In this document: positions 25,035 to 33,412 of the stretch, piece after piece
Layout of the letters: each line of letters begins with the position of its first letter
Position numbering within the stretch: position 1 is the first letter of the stretch
From: Azospirillum agricola
GTDB lineage: Bacteria; Pseudomonadota; Alphaproteobacteria; Azospirillales; Azospirillaceae
Length of the DNA stretch: 64,000 nt
Reading direction: 5' to 3'
Assembly (NCBI RefSeq): GCF_017876095.1
Contig: NZ_JAGINM010000008.1
Coordinates: forward strand, 1-64,000
Notes under the pieces: model-generated
Database searches by the model: none
Told to the model about the DNA's origin: nothing
The model's input: the letters and a program-made list of their open reading frames with translations, nothing else
Translations under genes and position numbers: made by a program

Positions 25035-25372
25035 GAACGCCTTCGGCCAAACTCTCGGTTCAGTCCCATGACAGGAGAAAGTTCACTCCATTACTCCGAA
25101 AAATACCAAATTCGTGTTATGAGTGCTCTTTCTTAAAGTGATAAATGAAAAATATTCTAAATATTTCAGTTTGACTTGTCTGACGAAACACATGATCTGG
25201 TGCAATATATTCATACATAGTCAATGGAATTCCATTATTACTTGAGAGAATGCGTGTAAATCTGTCATGAATCTGCCATTGGCATGGCGTTATCTCTCGT
25301 CCCATCATTGAAGTCTCATGCTGAAGAGGTTGGACAGAGTGCCGCAACTGGATTATACACCGCAAGGAAGGT
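25035..25372. other. 338-bp gap with a markedly AT-rich stretch
   Basis: Positions 25080-25290 have much lower GC than the rest of the window. A minus-strand open frame ends at 25117 (MYEYIAPDHVFRQTSQTEIF, then RIFFIYHFKKEHS) and looks more like real low-GC protein than noise, but no start, family or ribosome-binding site is convincing. It may be the tail of a foreign gene. The right end must hold the promoter of the tetR-pump operon. Confidence 0.35.
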
Positions 25373-25388
25373 GAGTGAGGCCTCACTC
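25373..25388. promoter_or_regulatory. 16-bp palindrome GAGTGAGGCCTCACTC, TetR-type operator
   Basis: A perfect palindrome ends 5 bp before the ATG at 25394 of the TetR regulator that heads the efflux operon. TetR proteins that control RND pumps typically bind such a site over the start of their own operon. Because it lies so close to the ATG, the true start may be the later ATG at 25424 (MAPRLDSAARR). Confidence 0.65.
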
Positions 25389-25393
25389 GGCAT

Positions 25394-26143
25394 ATGGGTC
25401 AAAAATATTCGGACGGATCATCCATGGCACCGCGTCTCGATAGCGCCGCTCGCCGACGGAGCATTCTCGATGCCGCTTTGCCGCTGTTCGCGCGGAAGGG
25501 GTTCGCGGCGACGACAACCAAGGAGATCGCTCAGGCGGCGGGTGTGTCGGAAGCTCTGATCTTCAAGCATTTTCCGACCAAGACCTCGCTTTATGAGGCG
25601 ATCTTCCTGACCTGCATCGATGACGACCCGGAATATTCCCGGCTCCTCTCGCTGCCGCCGTCCACCACCGCGTTGGTACAGATGGTACAGGGCTTGGTGT
25701 TGTACCTCGTGGTCGAAGTTCCGGCCAACGCCAAGGAGCGGTCGCGCCACCGCCTGACCCTGATCAGCCTGCTGGAGGACGGGGAGTTCATGCGCCACGT
25801 CTATGACAGCGTGCGCAAACGTTTCCTGCCAACCTTCACCGCCGCCGTCCATGCGGCGGCTGCTGGCGGGGACCTCGTGGCCGGGCCTGTGGGGGCGGAA
25901 AATGGTCTGTGGATGGCCGACCATCTCTGCACGATGATGGCTTCGGTCTGTCTGTCCGGCCAGTCGGTCGTTCCCTATCCCTGCGGCCGGCCGGAGTTGG
26001 CCCGCCAGACCATCTGGTTCATCCTGCGCGGCCTCGGCCTGCGCGACGAGGCCATCGCTGCCCAGGAGGGGGCCTCGCGTTTTCCTTATGTTTCTTTCGA
26101 TACCAATTCTCTGCCAAATCCACACCAAGCTTTTCCGGAGTAG
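25394..26143 (+). CDS. TetR-family repressor of the RND efflux operon
   Basis: 249 residues. The helix-turn-helix lies at about 20-60: SAARRRSILDAALPLFARKG, FAATTTKEIAQAAGVSEALI, FKHFPTKTSLYEAIF. The variable C-terminal ligand domain follows. The gene lies 6 nt before the membrane-fusion-protein gene, so all three pump genes form one transcript that this protein probably represses until an inducer binds. An operator-like palindrome overlaps its 5' end. Confidence 0.9.
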   Translation: MGQKYSDGSSMAPRLDSAARRRSILDAALPLFARKGFAATTTKEIAQAAGVSEALIFKHFPTKTSLYEAIFLTCIDDDPEYSRLLSLPPSTTALVQMVQGLVLYLVVEVPANAKERSRHRLTLISLLEDGEFMRHVYDSVRKRFLPTFTAAVHAAAAGGDLVAGPVGAENGLWMADHLCTMMASVCLSGQSVVPYPCGRPELARQTIWFILRGLGLRDEAIAAQEGASRFPYVSFDTNSLPNPHQAFPE

Positions 26144-26149
26144 CCGATC

Positions 26150-27394
26150 GTGACCCTGGACCCTCCCCCCAAGACCGAGACGTCGTTCGGCCATCCGGCG
26201 GCCGCTCCGGGCCACCAGACGCCGCACGGCCAGCCGCCGGGCCCGCCGCGCAAGCCGGTCACCCGCGGCCGGCTGATCGTCCGGCTGGTGATCACCGTGA
26301 TCATCCTGGCCTTGCTGGGCGCCGCCCTCTACGGCTTCAACAGCTTCCGGGCGAAGGCGATCTCCGACTTCTTCGCCAACAACAAGCCGCCGCCCACCCC
26401 GGTGGCGCTGGCCGAGGCGACGGTGCAGACGGTGCCGAAATACCTGACCGCCATCGGCACGGTGGCGGCGGCCCGCCAGCTCACCGTCGCCCCCGAGGTC
26501 GCCGGCCGCGTCGTCCAGATCCCCTTCGAGTCGGGCGCCACGGTGAAGGCCGGCGACCCGCTGGTCCAGCTCAACGACGCCACCGAGCAGGCCGACCTGC
26601 TGGCGCTGCGCGCCCAGGCGCGGCTGGCCGAGCTGAACCTGGAGCGCTACCGCGACCTGCGCCGCAGCCAGGCGACGCCGCAGAGCAACGTCGACCAGTA
26701 CCAGGCCCAGCTCGACGAGACCAACGCCAACATGAAGCGCACCCAGGCGCTGATCGCCCAGAAGCTGATCAAGGCGCCCTTCGACGGCGAGCTCGGCATC
26801 CGCCAGATCAACGTCGGCGACTACGTCAACACCGGGGCGACCATCGTCACCCTGACCGACCTGTCGCAGCTCTACGTCAACTTCTCGCTGCCCGAGCAGA
26901 CGCTGACCAAGCTGTCGGTCGGCCAGAAGGTGCTGATCAACACCGACGCCACCCCCGGCCGCGACTTCGAGGCGACCATCACCACGATCGAGCCGCAGAT
27001 CACCGCCGACACCCGCGCCATCAAGGTGCAGGCGACGCTCGACAACCGCGGGCGGGCGCTGCGGCCGGGCATGTTCGCCAACGTCCGCGTCGTGCTGCCG
27101 CCGCAGCCCAACACGCTCACCATCCCGGAGACGGCGGTCGACTACACCGTCTACGGCGACAGCGTCTTCGTCGCCGTCAGCGGCAAGGACGCGGAGGGCA
27201 AGGAGCAGCTCACCGTCAAGCGCCAGCCGGTCAAGGTCGGCGACCGCACCGAGAACAAGGTGGAGATCCGCGAGGGGCTGAAGCCCGGCGACCGCGTGGT
27301 GGTGTCGGGCCAGCTCAAGCTGTCCAACGACGCCGCCGTGGTCCCGGCCGAGGGCAACCCGCTGACCCCGCCGAAAACCCTGCCGCAGAACTGA
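26150..27394 (+). CDS. RND efflux membrane-fusion (periplasmic adaptor) protein
   Basis: 414 residues from GTG 26150, with GGAG overlapping the tetR end. A proline-rich cytoplasmic lead (1-38) and one membrane anchor (about 41-62, VRLVITVIILALLGAALYGF) are followed by the adaptor fold: VAPEVAGRVVQIPFESGATV (lipoyl half), a coiled-coil hairpin, APFDGELGIRQINVGDYVNT (second lipoyl half), a beta-barrel and a membrane-proximal domain (REGLKPGDRVVVSGQLKLSN). It links the inner-membrane pump to an outer-membrane channel. No outer-membrane factor gene is nearby, so it may borrow a TolC-like protein. Confidence 0.93.
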   Translation: MTLDPPPKTETSFGHPAAAPGHQTPHGQPPGPPRKPVTRGRLIVRLVITVIILALLGAALYGFNSFRAKAISDFFANNKPPPTPVALAEATVQTVPKYLTAIGTVAAARQLTVAPEVAGRVVQIPFESGATVKAGDPLVQLNDATEQADLLALRAQARLAELNLERYRDLRRSQATPQSNVDQYQAQLDETNANMKRTQALIAQKLIKAPFDGELGIRQINVGDYVNTGATIVTLTDLSQLYVNFSLPEQTLTKLSVGQKVLINTDATPGRDFEATITTIEPQITADTRAIKVQATLDNRGRALRPGMFANVRVVLPPQPNTLTIPETAVDYTVYGDSVFVAVSGKDAEGKEQLTVKRQPVKVGDRTENKVEIREGLKPGDRVVVSGQLKLSNDAAVVPAEGNPLTPPKTLPQN

Positions 27395-27404
27395 GGCCGG
27401 CGTC

Positions 27405-30400
27405 ATGACCTTCACCGACATCTTCATCCGCCGGCCGGTGCTGTCCGTCGTGGTCAGCCTGCTGATCCTGCTGGTCGGCCTGCGGGCGCTGCTGGAAATG
27501 CCGATCCGGCAGTACCCGCAGCTCCAGAACACCGTCATCACCATCACCACCGCCTACCCCGGCGCCTCGCCGGACCTGATGCAGGGCTTCATCGCCACGC
27601 CGATCGAGCAGGCGGTGTCGTCGGCCGAGGGCATCGACTACCTGACCTCCTCCTCGACCCAGGGGCAGAGCGTCGTCACCGCCTACATCCGGCTGAACTT
27701 CGACCCCAACGTCGCGATGACCGACGTGATGGCCAAGGTGCAGCAGGTGAAGTACCAGCTCCCGCGCGAGGCCAACGACCCGGTCATCCTGAAATCGACC
27801 GGCGAGACGACCTCGATCCTCTACATCGGCTTCTCCAGCCCGGAGCTGTCCGGGGCGGCGATCTCCGACTATCTGACCCGCGTCGTCCAGCCCAACCTGT
27901 CGACGGTGGAGGGGGTGGCGCGCGCCCAGATCCTGGGTGGCCAGACCTTCGCCATGCGGCTGTGGCTCGACCCGGTGAAGATGGCGGCGCGCGGCATCTC
28001 GCCGGCCGACGTGTCGGCGGCGATCACGGCGAACAACTACCAGTCGGCGCCGGGCCAGACCAAGGGCGTCTTCGTCATCACCAACATCACCGCCAACACC
28101 GGCCTGACCGACGTCGAGCAGTTCCGCGACATGGTGGTGAAGGCCAAGGACGGCGCGCTGGTCCGCCTGCGCGACATCGGCAGCGTCGAGCTGGGCGCCC
28201 AGAGCTTCAACGCCAGCGTGGCGATGAACGGCCAGCAGGCCATCTTCATCGGCGTCGATTCGACACCGACCGGCAACCCGCTGAACATCGTCGCCGACAT
28301 CCGCAAGATGGAGCCGGAGCTGCGGCGCAACCTGCCGCCCGACATGGTGATGGAGATCGTCTACGACAGCACCCGCTTCATCCAATCCTCGATCGACGAG
28401 GTGGTGAAGACGCTGGTCGAGGCGGTCGCCATCGTCATCGTCGTCATCTTCCTGTTCCTGGGATCCTTCCGGTCGGTGCTGATCCCGGTGGTGACGATCC
28501 CGCTCTCCATCGTCGGCGCCTGCACCTTCATGCTGGCGCTCGGATTCTCGCTGAACCTGCTGACCCTGCTGGCGATGGTGCTCGCCATCGGCCTCGTGGT
28601 CGACGACGCCATCGTCGTGGTGGAGAACGTCCACCGGCACCTGGAGGAAGGGAAACCGCCGGTCGTCGCGGCCATCATCGGGGCGCGCGAGATCGTCGGG
28701 CCGGTCATCTCGATGACCATCACGCTGGCCGCCGTCTACGCCCCGATCGGCTTCCTCGGCGGGCTGACCGGCGCGCTGTTCCGCGAGTTCGCCTTCACGC
28801 TGGCGGCGTCGGTGATCGTGTCCGGCGTGGTGGCGCTGACGCTGTCGCCGATGATGTGCTCGGTCATCCTGACCGGCCACGGCAGCCAGGGGCGCTTCGC
28901 CGCCTTCCTCGACCGCAGCTTCGACAAGCTGGCCAACTGGTACGTGCGGCGGCTCGACGGCATGCTCGACTACCGGGCGGCGACGCTGCTGTTCGCCGTC
29001 GGCATCCTGCTGTCGGTCGGCTACCTCTTCGCCAACACCATGTCGGAGCTGGCGCCGGAGGAGGACCAGGGCATCCTGTTCGGCATCTCCAAGGCGCCGC
29101 AATACGCCAACCTCGACTACATCGACAGCTTCGGCAAGCAGATCGACGAGACCTTCAAGTCCTTCCCGGAGACCGACACCCGCTTCGTGCTGACCGGCAT
29201 GCCGACGCTCAACCAGGGCTTCGCCGGCATGATCCTGAAGCCGTGGGACGAGCGCACCCGCAAGGCCTCGGAGCTTCAGCCGCTGGCCCAGGCGGAGCTC
29301 GGCAAGGTCACCGGCATCAACGTCTTCCTGGTGTCGCCGCCGGCGCTTCCCGGCTCCACCGGCGGCCTGCCGGTGCAGATGGTGATCTCCAGCTCGGGCG
29401 ACTACCGCACCATCTTCGACGCGATGGAGCGCATCAAGGACGCCGCCACCAAGAGCGGCATGTTCATCGTCACCGACAGCGACCTGCAATATGACAGCCC
29501 GGTGATCCGGCTGAAGATCGACCGCGCCAAGGCGGCCGACCTCGGCCTGACCATGCAGTCGGTCTCCAGCACGCTGGCGGTGCTGGTCGGCGGCAACTAC
29601 GTCAACCGCTTCAACCTGAACGGCCGCTCCTACGAGGTCATCCCGCAGGTGCCGCGCGCCCAGCGGCTGACGCCGGAGGATCTGGCCAAATTCTACGTCA
29701 CCACCGGATCGGGGGCGCAGATCCCGCTGTCCACCGTGGTGTCGATCGAGACGGCGACCGAGCCCAACGCGCTGAACAAGTACAACCAGCTCCCCTCGGC
29801 GACCTTCTCGGCGGTGCCGATGCCGGGCGTCACCATCGGACAGGCGGTGGAGTTCCTGGAGGAGCAGGCGCGCACCCAGCTTCCGGCCGGCTTCAACCAC
29901 GCCTACCTGTCGGAATCGCGCCAGTACGTGACCGAGGGCAACCAGCTGATGGTGACCTTCGTCTTCGCGCTGATCGTCATCTATCTGGTGCTGGCGGCGC
30001 AGTTCGAATCGCTGCGCGACCCGCTGGTGATCCTGATCTCGGTGCCGATGTCGATCTGCGGGGCGCTGCTGCCGCTGTTCTTCGGCCTGTCGACGATGAA
30101 CATCTACACCCAGGTCGGTCTCGTCACCCTGATCGGGCTGATCAGCAAGCACGGCATCCTGCTGGTGGAGTTCGCCCGCGAGATGCAGATCAACGAGGGG
30201 GTGGACCGCCGCACCGCGATCGAGCACGCCGCCCGCGTGCGCCTGCGCCCCATCCTGATGACGACGGCGGCGATGGTGGTCGGGCTGGTGCCGCTGCTGA
30301 CCGCCGCCGGCGCCGGTGCGGCCAGCCGCTTCTCCATCGGTCTGGTGATCGTCGCCGGCATGCTGATCGGCACGCTGTTCACCCTGTTCGTGCTGCCGGC

Positions 30401-30479
30401 GGTCTACACGGTCCTCGCCAAGGACCACCACGCCGCCGCAAACTCCAAACGCGCCGGGGAGATCGCTTCCCTCGGCTGA
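27405..30479 (+). CDS. RND multidrug efflux pump, HAE1 family
   Basis: 1024 residues, the usual size of AcrB/MexF-like pumps. It starts MTFTDIFIRRPVLSVVVSLL and has QYPQLQNTVITITTAYPGAS in the porter domain and GLVVDDAIVVVENVHRHLEE in TM4 with the proton-relay Asp pair. The repeated second half shows YLVLAAQFESLRDPLVILIS and VGLVTLIGLISKHGILLVEF. It exports drugs or other amphiphiles using the proton gradient, together with the adaptor encoded 11 bp upstream. A 9-bp-stem hairpin follows it. Confidence 0.95.
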   Translation: MTFTDIFIRRPVLSVVVSLLILLVGLRALLEMPIRQYPQLQNTVITITTAYPGASPDLMQGFIATPIEQAVSSAEGIDYLTSSSTQGQSVVTAYIRLNFDPNVAMTDVMAKVQQVKYQLPREANDPVILKSTGETTSILYIGFSSPELSGAAISDYLTRVVQPNLSTVEGVARAQILGGQTFAMRLWLDPVKMAARGISPADVSAAITANNYQSAPGQTKGVFVITNITANTGLTDVEQFRDMVVKAKDGALVRLRDIGSVELGAQSFNASVAMNGQQAIFIGVDSTPTGNPLNIVADIRKMEPELRRNLPPDMVMEIVYDSTRFIQSSIDEVVKTLVEAVAIVIVVIFLFLGSFRSVLIPVVTIPLSIVGACTFMLALGFSLNLLTLLAMVLAIGLVVDDAIVVVENVHRHLEEGKPPVVAAIIGAREIVGPVISMTITLAAVYAPIGFLGGLTGALFREFAFTLAASVIVSGVVALTLSPMMCSVILTGHGSQGRFAAFLDRSFDKLANWYVRRLDGMLDYRAATLLFAVGILLSVGYLFANTMSELAPEEDQGILFGISKAPQYANLDYIDSFGKQIDETFKSFPETDTRFVLTGMPTLNQGFAGMILKPWDERTRKASELQPLAQAELGKVTGINVFLVSPPALPGSTGGLPVQMVISSSGDYRTIFDAMERIKDAATKSGMFIVTDSDLQYDSPVIRLKIDRAKAADLGLTMQSVSSTLAVLVGGNYVNRFNLNGRSYEVIPQVPRAQRLTPEDLAKFYVTTGSGAQIPLSTVVSIETATEPNALNKYNQLPSATFSAVPMPGVTIGQAVEFLEEQARTQLPAGFNHAYLSESRQYVTEGNQLMVTFVFALIVIYLVLAAQFESLRDPLVILISVPMSICGALLPLFFGLSTMNIYTQVGLVTLIGLISKHGILLVEFAREMQINEGVDRRTAIEHAARVRLRPILMTTAAMVVGLVPLLTAAGAGAASRFSIGLVIVAGMLIGTLFTLFVLPAVYTVLAKDHHAAANSKRAGEIASLG

Positions 30480-30518
30480 CCGGCAGCCACGGGAACAAAA
30501 CGCGGAATCTGTCTTCGG

Positions 30519-30549
30519 AGGCGGTCGTGGCGTCATGCTGCGACCGCCT
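30519..30549. terminator. Hairpin between pump gene and the etf/oxidoreductase stub
   Basis: AGGCGGTCG (30519-30527) pairs with CGACCGCCT (30541-30549) across a 13-nt loop. It lies 40 bp after the RND stop and directly next to the stop of the convergent minus-strand pseudogene, so it can serve both directions. T-runs are short. Confidence 0.5.
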
Positions 30550-31339
30550 TCATTGTTCCACGGTCCCGGCGGGCAGACCGTTCAGCCGCGCATCGATCAT
30601 GTTTCCGGTCAGCGGACAGTGGGTTCCCGAAGGGCCGTACATCACCGCCACACAGCGGTTGCAGGCGGTGCAGCCGGACCGGTGCGCCGGGTCTTCCCGG
30701 AAGCGCTGCACCAGCGCGGCGTCGTGAACCAACGACCGCGCCATCACCACCGCGTCGAAGCCTTCGTTCAACACCTGTTGGGCCGCTTCCAGCGACAGGA
30801 CGCCGCCGACGTAGCCGAGCTTGCACGACACCGACCGGCGGACCTTACGGGCGGCCTCCAGGAAATAAAGTTCAGAGAAGCGCACCGATTTCGGGGTCGC
30901 CAACTTCAACAGCTTGAACTGGAGCATGGAGGCGAAGCCCGGCTTCATCGTCGCGAAATCGTCGAGGGGCAGGGGGCTCGCGAAGATCGCCCAGGGAGCC
31001 TCGATGTTGCGGCCGCCCGACACCACCACGCGGGCGGATGTGAGCTCGGGACGCTCCGACTTGGTCAGCTCGGCCGAGACGAAGCACGACAGGCCGGCGG
31101 CCCCGGCGCCCGACACCGGCTCGACCGGGGCCGAGCCGCCGGTCGCGGCGGCGGTCTCGAAGGCGGTGGTCCGCACGGTGACGACCTTGATCGGGTCCTT
31201 CGACTGGACGGTGGCGATGGCGTTGCCGGCGTAGATCGGCCGCTCGAAGGTGTCGGCCGAGACGACGCCGGTGATGTCCGAGATGGCGGCGACGTCGAGC
31301 AGGGCCGCGACGCGCGGCAACGGGCACCAGGATCCTCAT
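30550..31339 (-). pseudogene. Three-part chimera: etfB start, etfA middle, OYE-like oxidoreductase end
   Basis: At 31339, behind AGGAGCGG, begins MRILVPV, the standard N-terminus of electron-transfer flavoprotein beta. After seven codons the sequence becomes the middle of the alpha subunit in a shifted frame (LPRVAALLDVAAISDITGVV, PIYAGNAIATVQSKDPIKVV, TVRTTAFETAA). At VVSGGR it changes, in frame, into the C-terminal part of an NADH:flavin oxidoreductase (EAPWAIFASPLPLDDFATMK, CKLGYVGGVLSLEAAQQVLN, GCTACNRCVAVMYGPSGTHC). Both families carry an SGG(R) at the second join. Neither the FAD site of EtfA nor the FMN domain of the oxidoreductase survives. It ends the acyl-CoA operon. Confidence 0.85.
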
Positions 31340-31380
31340 GGTTCCGCTCCTGCTCCTGCCTTTATCCGGTTGATGAGCTT

Positions 31381-32181
31381 TCAACGCCCCGAGAAGACCG
31401 GTGAACGTTTGCCCAGCAGGGCGGCGACGGCTTCCTTGTGGTCTTCGGTCGCGTGCGCCAGGGCCTGCATGGCCGCCGACATTTCCAGCAGCGCGTCGAG
31501 CTTGACGTTGCGGCCTTCCCGGAGAAGGCGCTTGGTCATGCGGACCGCGTGTGATGGGTTCGCGGCGATGCGCAGGGCAAGGCGCCGGGCATGGTCCAGA
31601 AGCTCCGCGTCCGGCACGATCTTGGAGACCAGACCGCAGGCAAGAGCTTCAGCGGCGTCGATGGGGTCGCCGGTCAAGGCCATCTCGCAGGCTTTGGAAA
31701 AGCCGACGACGCGCGGCAGCAGCCAAGCGCCGCCATCTCCCGGCACGATCCCGACCTTGACGAAGCTTTCGGCAAAACGGGCGCTTTCCGCCGCGATGCG
31801 GAGGTCGCACATGCAGGCGAGATCGCAGCCGGCGCCGATCGCCGGACCGTTCACCGCCGCGATGATCGGGACCTCCAGTGCCTCGAACGCCAGGGGAATG
31901 CGCTGGATGCCGCGCTTGTAGTTGCGGCGGGTCTGGGCCGGGAGCGGATCGTTGATGCCGCCTTGTTCCCCCATCGTCTTGAGGTTGCCGCCCGACGAAA
32001 AGCTGCTTCCGGTGCCGGTGAGGATGGCGGCCCGCACGGACATGTCACCGTCGATGCGGTTCAACGCCTCAAGAAGCGCCTCGATCATATCATGATCGGA
32101 AATCGGGTTGCGGGTTTCCGGCCGATTCAAGGTGAGCGTGACGATGCCATCGTTCTCTTCGTAAAGAACAGGATCGGGCAT
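31381..32181 (-). CDS. Enoyl-CoA hydratase/isomerase family protein
   Basis: 266 residues with the crotonase oxyanion loops FSSGGNLKTMGEQ and VNGPAIGAGCDLACMCDLRI. The Glu144-equivalent is kept (AAESARFAE), but the Glu164-equivalent is Phe, and an Asp appears in GIVPGDGGAWLLPR. This pattern resembles isomerase-type crotonases such as PaaG more than hydratases. It follows the acyl-CoA dehydrogenase pair by 56 bp in the same operon, as in beta-oxidation-like schemes. Confidence 0.88.
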   Translation of the reverse strand: MPDPVLYEENDGIVTLTLNRPETRNPISDHDMIEALLEALNRIDGDMSVRAAILTGTGSSFSSGGNLKTMGEQGGINDPLPAQTRRNYKRGIQRIPLAFEALEVPIIAAVNGPAIGAGCDLACMCDLRIAAESARFAESFVKVGIVPGDGGAWLLPRVVGFSKACEMALTGDPIDAAEALACGLVSKIVPDAELLDHARRLALRIAANPSHAVRMTKRLLREGRNVKLDALLEMSAAMQALAHATEDHKEAVAALLGKRSPVFSGR

Positions 32182-32237
32182 GGAAAAGACTCCTTCAAGG
32201 AACAGGGTGCGGGTGTCCGCTCCCGGACACCCGCCGG

Positions 32238-33383
32238 TCAGCGCAGTCCCAACCCGCGCGCGATGATGCCGCGCAGAATCTCCCGCGTTCCTCCGCGCAG
32301 GGAAAAGGCCGGAGCGTTGAGGATCGCGTAGCCGAGAACCGCGGACAGGACATCGGGCGATCGCAGGGCCGGTTCCGTCGCCACCAACTGGCGCGCGATC
32401 TCGGGAATTTCCTGTTCGACGATCGCCCCCATGTCCTTGACGACGGCGGCCTGGAGGGCGGGGTTCTCTCCCTTCTGCAACATGCCCGCGACCGATCGGG
32501 ACAGCCGGCGCAGCACGACGAGCTGCGCGCCCAGGCGTCCGGCGGCATCGGTCGCCTGATCCGAGGGAGACGCTCCGAGGGCACGGATCAGCTCGACCAG
32601 CAAAACGAAGGTCGACAGGAAGCGCTCCGGACCGCTGCGCTCATAAGCGAGTTCGCTCATGACCTGGTTCCAGCCATTCCCCTCCGGCCCGATGAGGGCG
32701 GAGGCCGGCAAGACGACATCCTCGAACACGACTTCGTTGAAGTGCCGTTCGCCCGACAGGTCGGCGATTGGACGGATGGTGACGCCGGGCAGGGTGAGGT
32801 CGACCAGGAACTGGCTGGTGCCGCCATGACGCTCCTCGGCGGCGCCCGTCCGGCAGTAAAGGATCATGCAATGGGCGTGATGCGCGTAGGTGGTCCACAG
32901 TTTGGTGCCGTTGACCCGCCAGCCACCCTCGATCGGGACGGCCCGTGTCCGCACCGCAGCGAGGTCGGAACCGGAATCGGGTTCGCTCATGCCGATGCAG
33001 AAGAAGCACTCCCCGGCGGCGATGCGCGGCAGGAAGGCGCGCTTCTGCTCCTCGGTCCCAACCTTGAGGATGAGTGGGCCGCTCTGCCGGTCGGCGATCC
33101 AATGCGCGGCGACCGGCGCACCGGCCGCCAGCAGTTCCTCCAGCACGACGTAGCGCTCCAGGGCGCTGCGCTCGTGCCCGCCATAGGCCTTGGGCCACGT
33201 CATGCCGATCCAGCCGCGCTCGCCCAGCTTGCGGCTGAAATCGGCGTCGAAGCCGCTCCAGGATTTGATGCGTTCGGAAGCCGGTCGTGACGCCAGTTCG
33301 GTTCCCAGGAACTCCCGCACCTCAGCGCGCAGGGACTCCGTGTCCGGCGATGCGGGCGGCGCCGGGAAAGAAAAATCTTGCAT
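32238..33383 (-). CDS. Acyl-CoA dehydrogenase (FadE-like, subunit A of a pair)
   Basis: 381 residues from ATG 33383, with GGAGA upstream. It shows GWIGMTWPKAYGGHERSALE, FCIGMSEPDSGSDLAAVRTR (flavin-site strand), WRVNGTKLWTTYAHHAHCMI, SELAYERSGPERFLSTFVLL and the C-terminal APAFSLRGGTREILRGIIAR. FAD enzymes of this family desaturate acyl-CoA and pass electrons to ETF, whose genes here are only a stub. It is encoded 29 nt after a second, divergent acyl-CoA dehydrogenase, an arrangement known from heteromeric FadE enzymes that degrade steroid-like side chains. Confidence 0.9.
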   Translation of the reverse strand: MQDFSFPAPPASPDTESLRAEVREFLGTELASRPASERIKSWSGFDADFSRKLGERGWIGMTWPKAYGGHERSALERYVVLEELLAAGAPVAAHWIADRQSGPLILKVGTEEQKRAFLPRIAAGECFFCIGMSEPDSGSDLAAVRTRAVPIEGGWRVNGTKLWTTYAHHAHCMILYCRTGAAEERHGGTSQFLVDLTLPGVTIRPIADLSGERHFNEVVFEDVVLPASALIGPEGNGWNQVMSELAYERSGPERFLSTFVLLVELIRALGASPSDQATDAAGRLGAQLVVLRRLSRSVAGMLQKGENPALQAAVVKDMGAIVEQEIPEIARQLVATEPALRSPDVLSAVLGYAILNAPAFSLRGGTREILRGIIARGLGLR

Positions 33384-33412
33384 CTGCGTTTCTCCGGGAT
33401 TGGCAGCGGCGC

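Noticed and set aside
27315-30536. Very long minus-strand open frame opposite the RND pump
   Set aside because: Arg/His/Asp-rich shadow of the plus-strand pump gene caused by high GC; no family motif, and the plus strand encodes a complete RND protein.
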